A stretch of 64,000 nt of DNA from Sapria himalayana (Eukaryota; Streptophyta; Magnoliopsida; Malpighiales; Rafflesiaceae). This document shows positions 36,076 to 48,659 of this stretch, in pieces (within the stretch, counting starts at the first letter, position 1; every line of letters starts with the position of its first letter). Where the stretch lies: contig JAREIK010002991.1 of the NCBI GenBank assembly GCA_029783825.1, positions 55,001 to 119,000 of the forward strand. Direction: 5' to 3'. The translations under genes were made by a program, and so were the position numbers. The notes below the pieces were generated by a model, which worked only from the letters and a program-made list of their open reading frames with translations, was not told the DNA's origin and did no database searches.

Positions 36076-37499
36076 CAGTGCAACCCTTTGGCATTCATCA
36101 AAAAGAATAATTTCTAAATTTAAATTGTCTTATATATCATTAAATAAGAATAAAGATTACAATATGAATAATTCAACAAAGCAAGAAAATGTATATATAC
36201 AAGAATAAAAATGTGAAATGGAAATAAAAAATAATATTTTTTATAGAATTAAATGATGAACAATATCTTTTTTTTATCTTTTTTATTTTATTATAATTTG
36301 TGTGAGATTACATAAACACTAACATATTAAATTTCATAAGAACTCTGAAGTTAAATATATTTAAATAACAATAATATTCTGATAGTTGAACACCTAAAAA
36401 ATACATGTATTATGAGTGTGTGTGTGTAATTTAAAGATCATCTCTTAGTACAATACGAAGTATTTTTGTCCGAGGTAGTAGTAGGTCTTGAGTCTGATAG
36501 ACATAATCTTTGATTATCAAAGATAAGACAGTCGAGATATTAATTTTTCTTAGATCTCAAGCTAAATGTGAACTTTATGATTTGGGTACGACCTTCACAA
36601 TCTCCATATTCTATTTTATATTTTTTATATTTTAATTTTCCATGTTTTATTATTATTTATCATAAATATTTATGTGTATTTTTTATGTTTCATTTTTATT
36701 CAAACATGATATATTGATATATTTAAAATAATAATATATAAAATTTATTTTATTTATATTTATATTTATATTAACACGTATTTAACACTAATAAATTATC
36801 AATACATGTGCTTATTTTAATAAAAAAATAGATGATGACATAAGACACAAACATTGGCCCCCGATCAAGCCTCAAGCGGGGAGCAAGTATGGTTCCTATC
36901 TCTATTTTATGCTTTTTAAAACCATGGCCCACACAAGTATGTGTATTTCATCCAGAAATGAAGAATCCCCCAGTTTTGCTAAAATTATTTATTTTAAAAC
37001 TACCGCAAAACATAATAAACCAGAACGTTAGCCTGAACACAAGTTAAAAAATTAACTTTAGAATCTCTCTATCAAGATTTTAAATACCATGTTTCACAGA
37101 GTTCCAGAGCTCCAATTGATCTGATTGAGACATCTGCATAACATTTTTGCAGTTTCTATTTATTATGTAGTCAGCCTGCAAAATACTTCTCAAAAATCAA
37201 TCACAGAGCACCCTTTTTATTTTATACGCCAAGAGCATCCTATTCCTACCTCAAAAAAAAAAAACACACACACACAACTACGATACAACCATAAATGAAA
37301 ATGTCAACTGATATGCAACAATTATTTCAAGCATCAACCAACAATGAAATGATAAAGGAAAGTAGAAGTCATTTTCCCAAAAAATTGGCCAATATAATAA
37401 TATTCCACCACTATACCACCAATATATTGGTGGAATATATTGTCCAAAAAAAGAAATTGCCGAAAAAATGGCAACTTATAAAAAAATATGATGTTTTAT
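36076..37499. other. AT-rich stretch, no gene recognised
   Basis: Contains a short (TG)n at 36417-36428, an AAGGC-type relic end near 36845-36930 and a small hairpin at about 37399-37437 (atattccacc / ggtggaatat). No coding feature was recognised. Confidence 0.5.
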
Positions 37500-37796
37500 G
37501 AATTAAAAAAAACCACCACCTTTGGGAAAAAATCCACTGCAGCTACATCGGGATTTAATTAAAAAATAATTTTATCCAATAATTATAATTAATTTCTAAA
37601 GTCTAGTTTGGCCAAAGAAAAATTATCAATACCCAAATTTTCTTTTGGGTATTGAATGATTATTGGAATAAAATAAGTTACAATTTCTGTAATATTTATT
37701 TACTATTTTCACTTTTATGATATGAGCACATAAGGAAAAATATTTCTTTCAATTAGAGAGTTTTATTAGTTTGTATCTGACTTCACTAATTCTTCA
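37500..37796 (+). mobile_element. Probable copia 5' LTR (left end uncertain)
   Basis: The sequence ending ttcactaattcttca lies immediately before a perfect copia primer-binding site, as a 5' LTR would. The left border is a guess because no second LTR copy is in the window. Confidence 0.45.
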
Positions 37797-37808
37797 TGGT
37801 ATCAGAGC
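37797..37808 (+). other. Copia-type primer-binding site
   Basis: The word tggtatcagagc is the classic complement of the initiator methionine tRNA 3' end used by plant Ty1/copia elements to prime reverse transcription. It fixes the end of a 5' LTR at 37796. No gag or pol follows, so the element is truncated or a non-autonomous derivative. Confidence 0.8.
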
Positions 37809-38137
37809 TCAGATCTACAAACCCTAAAGATTGTGTGCAACAATGTGTGTGTGCGCATGGTTATGTTGGCCATGAAGTGCGAACCATGTGTGAGGTTTAC
37901 ATGGTGCATGCACGTGGTACACTGTGTGCATGATGTGGTGTTGATGGGTGTATATGTGGTGCAGTGTTTGTGTCGACGCAGTGTTAGCGTCAGCATAGTG
38001 TTGGGGTCGATGTGGCAAAGTGACAATGTGAGTGCATCATCGATGCAGAGTTGGTATCAAAGAAGCATTGTGGATTGTGGTCATGACAACAACGTAGCAT
38101 TGGCATCAACACTGGGTTAGTGTGTCTGCTGCAAAAT
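37809..38137 (+). other. TG-rich leader downstream of the primer-binding site
   Basis: A tg/gtg-rich region with tgtgtgtgtgcgc near its start and repeated agtgttggcgtc-like words. Open frames on both strands arise from this simple composition. It leads into the 30-bp minisatellite. Confidence 0.5.
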
Positions 38138-38503
38138 GTAACAGTGTGTGCAGTGAGCATAAAGGTGTAACAGTGCGTGCAGTGAGCAGGCAAGTGTTAA
38201 CAGTCTTTGCTGTGAGCATGCAAGTGTTAATAGTGTGTGCAATGAGCATGAAAGTGTTAACAGTGTGTGCAGTGAGCATGAAATGGTTAACAGGGAGGGC
38301 AGTGAGCATGAAAGGGTTAACAGGGAGGGCAGTGAGCATGAAAGTGTAACTCTGTGTGCAGTGAGAATGAAAGGGTAAACAATGTGTGCAGCGAGCATAA
38401 AAGCGTAACAGTGTGTGCAGCGAGCATGAAAGTGTAAGTGTGTGCAGTGAGCATGAAGGTGTAACAGTGCGTGCAATGAGCATGGTGTAACAGAGTGTGC
38501 AGT
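38138..38503 (+). repeat. Minisatellite, about 13 units of 26-30 bp
   Basis: The unit is roughly tgttaacagtgtgtgcagtg plus agcatgaaag, repeated about 13 times with point changes. The two units at 38287-38346 carry cagggaggg in place of cagtgtgtg and are identical to each other. The Cys/His/Leu-rich open frames on the minus strand (38106-38569) are repeat by-products. It sits within what should be the untranslated leader of a copia element. Confidence 0.9.
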
Positions 38504-38620
38504 GCGACGTGCAGTGTGGTGAGTGTAGTATTGTGTGTCATAGAGCAGTGTAGCAATGTGGACATGCAATTTTACTTATTAAAATTATTTCAGTTATTAT
38601 TATGGGATCTTGCAGTATCC

Positions 38621-39014
38621 TCATAGTTTTAAAAAGCACAAGGCGCACCAAGGCGCACCAAGGCGCAAAGGTTTCTTGGAGATTTGAGGCGCAAGGCGCA
38701 CATTAGGCGTGGACTTTTGTGAAGTGAATATAACTTTAGATGCACATAAATTTTTATTAAATATAATTCTATTGATAAAAAAATAAATATTTCTAATATT
38801 TATATAAATTTTGATAAAAAAAATAAATAAAATTATATAAATTCCAATATATAATATTATATTTTTGCTAATAAATATATTTTTTTAAAAAAATATAATA
38901 TATAAGGCGCGGCTCTTCAGTAAGACGCATACCTTGGAAGGCGAGACGCTATAGCTAGGAAGTGGTTGTGCCTTGAGCCTATGCACGCCTTAAGCCCGCC
39001 TTTCACAACTATGA
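38621..39014. mobile_element. Foldback/MITE-like element with GGCGC words
   Basis: Left end tcatagttttaaaaagcaca and right end gcctttcacaactatga form an imperfect inverted repeat. The arms hold repeated aaggcgcacc and ggcgcaaggcgc on the left and ggcgcgg, aaggcgagacgc and gcacgccttaagcccgcc on the right, around an AT-rich core. I found no convincing target-site duplication, so the superfamily is undecided. Confidence 0.65.
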
Positions 39015-40302
39015 GATTGAGACAAGAACATAAAGAGCCGAAGCAGATTATTATTTATTTCTCTTATTTCACATTGTTAGTTGTGTAGTTTATGAAGGTA
39101 ATCTCTCAAAAAGTAGATGTGCCTACATGATTAAAACAAAGATGATATTATTATATTCTTTACTGATAGTTCTGTGAGATATGATATCATAGTCAAATTG
39201 TGAATTATCATATTTTTATCTCCATGACAGAGATTTATTATCAAACATTGTAGTATATCTATAAATTATAAACAAAAATTTAATAACTAAAAGATTGAGT
39301 GGACATAATTTTTAATAAAACTAATTATAAATTATAAACAAACATTGTAATTACGCTTCCACGTTTGTGATTTCAAAGATTCAGAAGAAGCGAAGAATAA
39401 AAAACAACAAATAATATATATATCCACAACTACAATCCAACAAAACCACAACAGAATCAAAACCACAACAAAAAATATAAAATAATGTGTTTCGCTGGTC
39501 ATTCACCACGACTAATAACATCCACTAGAAAAATACTTATGTGTTTATAGATTATAACCAAATTAAAAAATTCTTATAGTCTGTGAGCAGAAACAATCAC
39601 GAATAAAATCACTAAAAAAGGAGAAAAGACTGAGATGAATAGTTCCACACTAGAATTACAGCAGCATAAAAAAAATTAAAAAATCAATTTATATCAATAC
39701 AATTTTTTGATTTTATTAAACGGTGCAGGTTGGATCACTCGGCAAACCAGGTTCTGGTTCAAGAATTCTACGACCCACTAATCGGACAACGAGAGCTCAA
39801 TTATTATGTTATTACTGCATTACTGGCCTCTTAATATTTTCTTTTATGCACTTATATGAATATATTAAAACAGAAAAATATTTTGGTTATATATCTAATT
39901 TATCAATACAAATTATATACAACATAATTAAAATAAAATTTAATTAATAATGATGATATATCTCTCTAATTAAGATAGTCAAAGATTGTTGAGAGATATT
40001 TCTTATGTCATTACTTGGAGGCAGGAAGAATACCAATCATAATAGATGTAATGGCACAAGATCCTTAATATAATATATATGATGTTGAAAAAATTATCCT
40101 ACCGTGAAGTAGTATTGGAGTAATTTTCAAAAAAAAAACAAACATGAACGTTGCAGATTGTTGAGAGAGTAAGGCCACGAGGTGGTAAAAAATTTAAATG
40201 ACCCAACCAAGCATACATCCCGCCCCATAAAAACTCAAACTTGGCATGAATGCCCTATCAAGACTAGCCATGGGTCAAGATATTGTTAATTTGTGACTCA
40301 AG
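39015..40302. other. AT-rich stretch with one less biased patch at 39720-39830
   Basis: The patch aaccaggttctggttcaaga followed by ctacgacccactaatcggac resembles the tail of another worn GC-rich element. No gene is recognised elsewhere. Confidence 0.4.
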
Positions 40303-40506
40303 CAATGATTAAAATATCGATTTCTACAGATATATCAATACTTGAATTTTACGAAAATATCGGATATATCAAATATATATCGCTGTATTTGTATATGAGC
40401 ACCGATCAAGGATAGATATATCGATTTTAATGAATTTATCGATACTTTAAATTTATTATATATATCAGAGATATATCGGTGGATATATCGAAAATTTTTA
40501 TCATTG
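40303..40506. mobile_element. 204-bp hAT-type MITE
   Basis: Ends caatgattaaaatatcga and tcgaaaatttttatcattg form an inverted repeat starting CAATG, which fits the hAT YARNG rule. The flanking octamers are gactcaag (40295-40302) and gacccaag (40507-40514), a 7 of 8 match. The inside is made of atatatcg and tatcgat words in both orientations. No coding content. The 65-codon minus-strand frame is a shadow of the repeat. Confidence 0.82.
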
Positions 40507-40739
40507 GACCCAAGCACTATGTATAATATCATGCACTACTTTTTAAAGAAAGACCATTTTGATTCCATTGTTTGGCATAATCAAACTATTGTATTTAACC
40601 CGTTGATAAAATCCAACAATTGGCTTTTCCCAACAAAAATAATAAACAAATAAATATTTCAATATATGAATATAAAGATCGTACCCGATGAACAATATTC
40701 CTAATTTAACTAAAAGTATGTATAGATTAATATCTCAAC
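40507..40739. other. AT-rich stretch, nothing recognised
   Basis: No gene, inverted repeat or RNA gene seen. Confidence 0.4.
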
Positions 40740-40860
40740 AATCTTACTGCTAGAATTCAAAAAAATCATATATGATGAGTCTCGAACCCGAGACCTGTAA
40801 ACTTTAGACGAAGACAGTTATCATCACATCAAGGAAATACTTTAAACAAAAGCATGCAGC
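40740..40860 (-). mobile_element. Possible tRNA-derived SINE fragment
   Basis: On the minus strand the segment reads cttgatgtgatgataactgt, then acaggtctcgggttcgagac. The ggttcgagac at 40788-40779 is a good B box, while the A box is weak. This layout is common at the head of plant SINEs. No tail or duplication was seen. A functional tRNA gene is excluded because the stems do not form. Confidence 0.35.
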
Positions 40861-42123
40861 GCAAAGATTTCTAGGTGATTAGCTATCCCAGTAATATCCT
40901 TAAACAAATATTTTTAACTTCAAAATTTTTATAAGTTACAGTATATTAATGTTTGTGCAATTGTACTAATTATCTGACTATTAATATATTATATATATTC
41001 TATGCAATCAATATAATTAGTTGATTACAAAATTATCTTTGGCAAGTTCACTCAAGCACAATTCCTTTATACCAAGGTATTGGAAAAAAGTCCTTCGGAC
41101 ATGATGTGAGTGTAATATCAAAAAATTTAAAATAATACTTCATTTAGAATAACATAATGTAGTGTAGATTATATATCTTCTCTCTTACAGTAAAATTTCC
41201 TTCTAAATATTAGAGTTTGTTAAATTTTTTACTTATTTATTCTCAACTTACTCATCAACAACCTATTACTAGCCAAGTTAAAAAAATTATATCCTAATAT
41301 TAATAATATGCAATGTGTCGATTAAAAAAAAAATATCAGAGCTTCTTATCTTTCATGCCAACCAAATATAAATAGAAATTCATTATATCCTATACACTCA
41401 AAAAAAAGGAACCTAATTGAGATAATCAAAAACAAATTAAATACTTAGTTATCTTTATTGATAATTAGTCACAATATATGTAATCATTTCTTATTCATGA
41501 TAAATCACATATACTTTTTATTTTTAAAATATTTCATAAAATAATTAAAATCAATTTAATAAAATTATCAAAAAAATAAGAAATAAAAATGCATTATACT
41601 ACATGTGAATCAAATTCAACACACATAATATGAATCATGAAATTATAACAGCAATGATATAAGTTGGCCCCTTGATAGAGTAGGACTACTAAAATACATG
41701 ACCATGCTGAAATAAGTCAATATGAGATTATAACTTATTTGTTTAAGTCAATTTACTTAAAGATCAAGAAACATATAGATTGATGTGTGGATGTTACATT
41801 TTAGAAATGTGTGTCATTATTGACACATCCTTTTAGTAAATTGCACATCCTTTTAGAAAATTGAGTGAAAAAAAACCAAATGGTTTTATAAAATGGGAGA
41901 GTTAAAACAAGATAAATAACAAAGAAACATTTATGTTGACCGCTAGAGGCACGAAACTTTTGACTGTGCTAGGTTTCAACTAAACCATTCAAAATCAAAA
42001 GTATTTTTTCTACTCAACAATAAGTAACATCTTTGCACTTTGTTTAATTATATTCACTTGGATAATTGGTTAGTTCCTAGTCCCAAACAAGATTCAGATA
42101 TGAAATTTACTGGATCTATAACA
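40861..42123. other. AT-rich stretch, no gene recognised
   Basis: No coding remnant or inverted repeat was seen. A short direct repeat, acatccttttagtaaattgc / acatccttttagaaaattg, occurs at about 41825-41865. Confidence 0.5.
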
Positions 42124-44886
42124 AGATAGACATATAGAAAGAAAGATAGTTAAATAGATAGATGGATGGATATATAGATAGATATATAGACATATAAATA
42201 GGTAGATAAATAAGTAGATAGGTAGATAGACAAATAAATAAATAGATTAATATATAGATAAATAAATAGATAGGCAGACAGGTCAATATTCAGATATATA
42301 AAAAGATCGATAGACAAGTAGAAAGATCAATATTCAGATAGAAATATAGATAGAAAGATAGTGAAATTGACAGATAAACAAATAGATAGATAGACAAATA
42401 GATAGATAAATAAACACGTAGACATATAGATGGATAGATAGATAAACAGATAGATAGTCAAAAAAATATATAGAGATATAGACAAATAGACAGACAGACA
42501 GATATATATATATATATATAGTTAGATAAATAGATTGTCAGATAGAAATATTGATAGATAGACAAATAGATGGATAGAGATATAGAAAGATATATAGATA
42601 GGTAAATAAACAGATTGATATATAGACTGATAAAGTGCTAGACAGATCGACAAATAGGTAGACAGATTGATTGATTGATTGATTGATCTATTGACAAATA
42701 TGTAGAAAGATATATAAAAAGATAGATAGATATAAAGATAGCCAGATAAATAAATAGATAGGTAGATATACAAAAAGAAAGATAGATAGATATATAGAAT
42801 TATAGATAGACAGAAAGATATATAGATAGATAGATAGGCAGATAGACAAATAGAGAGATAGAAAGAGATAAATAGACAAATCAATAGAGCGGTAGATATG
42901 TAGATATAAAATAGATAGATATACAAATAGTAAGATTAGTAGATAGGTAGATAAAAAAATAGATAGATAGATAGATAGATAGTTTTGATAGACAAATGGA
43001 TAGATTGGCAGATAGATATATAGATAGGAAAATAGATAGATAGTTAGACATATAGACCAATAGATATATAGATAGATAAACTTATAGACTGATAGAATAA
43101 TAGACTAATAGATAGAAGGATAGTTAGAAAGATAGATTGATTGATAAATAAATAGATAGATAAACACATAGTTATATAATTAGATAGATAGATGGATAGC
43201 TAAACAAATAAATAGATAAAAAGATAGATAGATAGACACATCGACAAATATACATATAGGCTGATAGGCAGATAGAGAAATAAATAGATAGAATGATCAG
43301 ATAGATAGACAGATAGTCATATAGACATATAAACAAATAGATAGATATGCAAATAGACAGATAAATAGATAGATATAAAAATAGATAGTCAGATATATAT
43401 ATATATATATATATATATAGGCTAATAGACTGAAAGATAGAAAGATTTATTGATAGATAGATAGAAAGATTTATTGATAGAAAGATAGTTAGATAGATAT
43501 CAAGTTAGTTAGATAATTAGTTAGATAGATAGATTGTTAGATAGTTAGATAGATTGATAGATAAATACAAAGATAGACAGACAAACAGATAGATAGATGG
43601 ACATATAGAAATTTACATATATAGATAGATAGATATATAAATAGATAGACATATAAATAGATAAATAGATAGACATAAAGATATATAAACACATAGAATA
43701 TAGATTAATAAATAGACAGATATATAGATAGACAAATAGATATATAGATAGATAGATAGACATATAGATAAATATATATATGTGTATATATATATATATA
43801 GATTGATAAAAATATAAACAAATAGATATATATACATATAAATAGAAAGACAGATAGATAGATAAACATATAAACAAATAAATAGATATAAAGAAAGATA
43901 GAAAGACATAATTAATAGAAACATAGATAGATAGATTAATAGTCTGATAAATTGATTGATAGATAGACAGATAGATAAATTGATAGATAAATAGATAGAG
44001 AGAAAAGGAGATTGGTAGATTGTATATATATAGATAGATAGATAGACCAAAAGAATGAAAGTTGATATATTGATAGAAAGATAGACATATACACAAAAGG
44101 ACAAATAGACAGATATATCAAAAGACAAATTGACAGATAAATAGATAGTAAGATATAAAAATATAAAAATATACATATTAATAGTCAGAAAAATAAACAT
44201 TTAGATGGATAGATAGATAGACAAGTATGCAAATATATAAAAATAATGATATACAAATACATAGATATATAGGCAAATAGATAGATAGATAGATAGATAG
44301 ATAGACAGATAGACAAATAAGTAGATAGGTAGATAGAAGAATAGACAGATATATAGAACTATATATATATATAGTTAGATAGATAATTAGATTGGCAAAT
44401 AAAGAGATTGGCAAATAAAGAGATTGGCAAATAAATAGATACACATATAAACATATAGAGAGAAAGATAGATAGGCTGATAGATAGAAACATAGTTAGAT
44501 AGACAGATAGATAGATATTTAGATAGATAGTTAGATAGACAAATAGGCAAATATATAGAAAGAAAGATAGAAAAATCGATAGATTAATAGGAAAATAAAT
44601 AGATAGATAGATAGGCAAATAGATAGATAGAAAGATAGGCAAATAGATAGATAGATTGCTAGACAAATAGGTTGATAGGTAGATAGATAGACAGATGGAC
44701 AGATAGAGAGATATATAGTTAGATATATAATTAGATAGATAAATAAATAGATTGGTAGATAGACATAAACACATATAAACATATAGATAGATAGATTGAT
44801 TGATTGATAAAAACATAGGAAGATAATTAAATAGATAGACAGATAGACAAACAGATAGACAGAAAGATAGATAAATATATAGATAG

Positions 44887-44932
<46 letters not shown>

Positions 44933-45117
44933 AAATAGAATATTGACAAATAGATAGATAGATTGACAGAAAGAAAGAGATTGATTGATAAATTGATTTC
45001 TACATAAATTGATAGATAGATAGATAGATAGATAAAGAGATAGATAGATATATAGGTAGATAGTTTGATAGATACATAGATATATTGACAAATTGACAAA
45101 TATATTGATATATAGCT

Positions 45118-45155
<38 letters not shown>

Positions 45156-45670
45156 ATAAAAAGATAGGTTGATATAGTGATAAACAATTAGACAGATAGA
45201 TAGATAGATAGATAGAAATATATATAGTTTGATTAATAAATAAATAGATAGAAAGATAGATAGATAAATATTTATACAAAACAGATAGATAGATAGATAG
45301 ATATAGACATATAAAAAAGTAGATATATAGACAAATAGCCATATTGACATATATAAAGATGAATAGACAAAAATTAAAACTATTACATAGATAGATATAT
45401 AAATAGATAAAGATATATAGGTTTACAATTAGATAGATATATAAATAAATAGATAGCTTGATATACAGATAGATAGATGGACCGATAGATAGATAGATAG
45501 ATAGACCAATAGATAGATAATTAGATGGATAAATAGATAGATAGATAGATAAAAAAATGGATAAATAGAAAGATAGACATATAGATAGATAGATTGATAG
45601 ATAGATTGACAGATAGACAAATAGATAGATAGTTAGATAGATAAAAAGATAGATAAATTGATAGAAAGAT
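42124..45670 (+). repeat. Degenerate GATA/GACA array B
   Basis: About 3.5 kb of GATA, GACA and variants with GATA on the plus strand, as in the other arrays. (AT)n islands sit at about 42505-42520, 43395-43419, 44889-44929 and 45120-45150. Local higher-order copies occur, for example three units of agattggcaaataaag at about 44390-44440. All long minus-strand frames (up to 212 codons) are Tyr/Leu/Ser/Ile by-products. Confidence 0.97.
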
Positions 45671-46815
45671 ACACTAATAACAAAATATTGATTTAGCTAT
45701 GAAATTTTAGCTAGAGAATTTTAGCTAGGGATCAATCCCAAGCTAAATTGTGAGGGATTAGTTAGGGAATAACAAGAAATTTATGTTTTTTCATTAAAAT
45801 AAAAATTTGCAACGAATTACAATAGATTAGAGATGGATTATCGATGAAATAATTTCGTAATTGCACATCAGAAAAAAGTGGGGAATTTAGTAACGAATTA
45901 GCGATTGAATATTTTCGTAAATTTTGGTCAAAAAAAGTGGGAAATATAACGATGTGATAAGTGATGGAATTTCCGTAGCTAATAAAATCTGGAATTTAGC
46001 GATGGATTTTGTGATATAATTTCCCTAGCTAATTAAATCTTGAATTTAGCGATGGATTTAGCGACGGAATTTTCCTACCTAATAAAACCCGGATTTTAGC
46101 GACGGATTTAGTGACGAAATTTCCCTAACTAATATAATCTGAAATTTAGCGATGGATTTAGCGATGGATTTTTCCTACCTAATAAAATCCTTAATTTAGT
46201 GACGGATTTAACGATAGAAACATATCTAATAAAATCTAAAAATTAGTGTCGAATTTAGCGATGAAATTTTTCTAGCTAATAAAATCTGAAAATTATCGAT
46301 AGATTTAATGACAGAATTTCCTTAATTAATAAAATCTAGAAATTAGTAATAGATTTAGCAACAGATTTTCTCTAGCTATTAAATCCAGAATTTAGCTATG
46401 GATTTAGCGATAGAATTTTCCTAGCTAATTACATCCGTAACATAGCGACAGATTTCATCTATGGAGTTCCCTAGCTAATTACACACTGAACATAGTGACG
46501 ACTTTTAGTGACATAATTTCTCTTGCTAATTACATATCGAAAATATAGCTACGTATTTAGCGATGAAATTTCCCTTTCTAATTACATACTTAATATAGCG
46601 ATGGATTGTATCGATGAAACTTCTCTAGCCAATTACTTCTTGAATATAGTGACTGATTTTAGTGACTTAATTTCACTAACTAATAAAATCCGAAATATAT
46701 CGATGGATTTTGTAAGGGAACTTCTCTAGCTAATTAAATCCGGGATATACTGACGGATTTAGTAACTAAACTTCCCTAGCTAATTAAATTCAAAACATAG
46801 CGACGAAATTTTCCT
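45671..46815 (+). repeat. 50-bp minisatellite with GCGACGGA words
   Basis: The unit is about ttagcgatggatttagcgac plus ggaatttccctagctaataaaatccgaa. Anchors at 46001, 46051, 46101, 46151 and 46201 give an exact 50-bp period there, and variants extend from about 45830 to 46815. The gcgacggaatttcc word is typical of subterminal repeats of plant CACTA-type elements, so this may be an expanded remnant of one. No transposase or CACTA end was found. Confidence 0.85.
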
Positions 46816-48655
46816 AGTCAATATTTAATTATTAATTTTTTATAATTTATTATTAGTCTTAATATTTTATTTAATTTTGTTTATTAAATTATGTTAATGG
46901 TCTATAGATGAGCGATCCTTGAGAGTTATATTCTCCTCATAAAATCATAAAAAAATGATATTATAAATAAATAATTTTAAAAATATAAAAATACAAAAAA
47001 ATTATATTAATAAGGACTAGCATATATATTTTTATGATGTATTAATTTTTATAAATTATAAATAAAATTTTTCTAAAATTTTTAATTAAGAACCATAAAA
47101 ATTTATAAAGTAATATTAAATAATTAATTCAATAAGTATAATAATTTATTTCGATATTTTAAAATTAAATTAATATACATTAAAATTTTACTAATATAAA
47201 TGTAAACTAATTCATTGTATAATAAGATATAAAATATTTCAGAAATATCTGAATTGATGAATAAACTAGTAAATATTATTATGATTATTAGTATAACAAA
47301 ATTTTATGATTATAGGAAACATTTAAAAAATATAATTAATACAAAATTTGAAATTTTTGAAATATAATGAAAATAATTAAGAATTAAAGTTAAAAGAAAA
47401 TAAATTATATTTAAAAATAAATACATATATGTTTGCCCCTACTAAAATTATAAGAATTAAATAATTAAGTAATATTTTTTCTATTAGCTTTTAACATTCG
47501 GTCTTTATTAAAATAATTATTATAACTTTTTTTAATTATCTTATCACTTTAAGTAATTTTGAATTTTAAAAATTATAAATGATATCAAATAATTTGTAAT
47601 TTTATGTCTTTAAAATTATTACATATTATCTTCATAAAAATTAATATGATTAATTCTTAAAATTTTATAACCATAAAATATAAATTTTTATATATTTTTT
47701 AACATAGAGTATTTTATAACACTTGTGAGAGTGACTAGAGGACAAATCATCTTTTCGTGTATGCCTTATTATATGAAATTTGTTAATTTCGTAGCTATTT
47801 TATATTTTTTTATAAGGTTAAACATATATTTTATTAATTATTTATATATTTATTATTTAATTAATATTATAATAAAAAATTGTAAGATGTATATTTTTAA
47901 TTTATACCTTGCTACACGCACATTAATTTATTTGAAAAAATTATGATGGTAAATAAATTAAATGAGTCTTTTTGTATTATATATATATATATATATATAT
48001 ATTTATTTATTTAATGTTTTATAATTAAAAATAAAAATATTTTGGAAATACATATAATTTTTTTATTTTTGAAATATATTTATTGTTTATTCTGTCGAGA
48101 CTAAGTCCCCCATCTTTCTCTCGACATTTTAAAATAATAAGCGGCGCGACACCTCCTCAGTCCTCCATACTTTCTTGACACCGACGCAACATAAACATAT
48201 TCAAATTAAGCGATAATTTGTTATTGATATTATGTACTTTTTCTACCCTAATTCTTCATCGATTATCTTAATGCATATTGATTCTATTAATTTTTTTTCC
48301 GAAATTCTTTTTTAATCGTATACTTTAACTTAATTATACTTATTGCGATGCATACCTAATGTATATGTGTTGTGTTGGGCAGTAGGTATGCTAATATAAA
48401 CTTAATTTAATTATACTTTTTTTAATACATATTCTGTTAATTTAATTATACTTTTTTTAAATACATATTCTGTTAATTTAATTATAATTGGATTGGTTAT
48501 ATAAACTTAATCGTATATAACACAATATGGGTGTTTTATGTTGGGCAGTGTGTATATAACACATAAATATATAAGTGTATTTTATTATATTTATAACTAT
48601 AAAAATAGTTTACATAAACATAAATATATATAAATATAACAACATTCATACTGGA
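46816..48655. other. AT-rich stretch with a 33-bp tandem repeat
   Basis: Very AT-rich. Has (AT)n at about 47980-48000, a tandem repeat of aatacatattctgttaattt plus aattatacttttttt at about 48395-48487, and two ttgggcagt words around it. A less AT-rich patch with gtcgagactaagtcccccat and gcggcgcgacacc lies at 48090-48200. No coding feature. The frame at 47725-47946 has no recognised domain. Confidence 0.5.
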
Positions 48656-48659
48656 TTAA

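Noticed and set aside
38106..38569. Cys/His/Leu-rich minus-strand frames of 82-150 codons resembling a metal-binding repeat protein
   Set aside because: They are translations of the 30-bp minisatellite. Units of varying length shift the frame, which a protein repeat would not tolerate.
40779..40798. tRNA gene candidate from the ggttcgagac B box
   Set aside because: Acceptor and anticodon stems cannot be formed around it and the A box is weak. A SINE fragment fits better.
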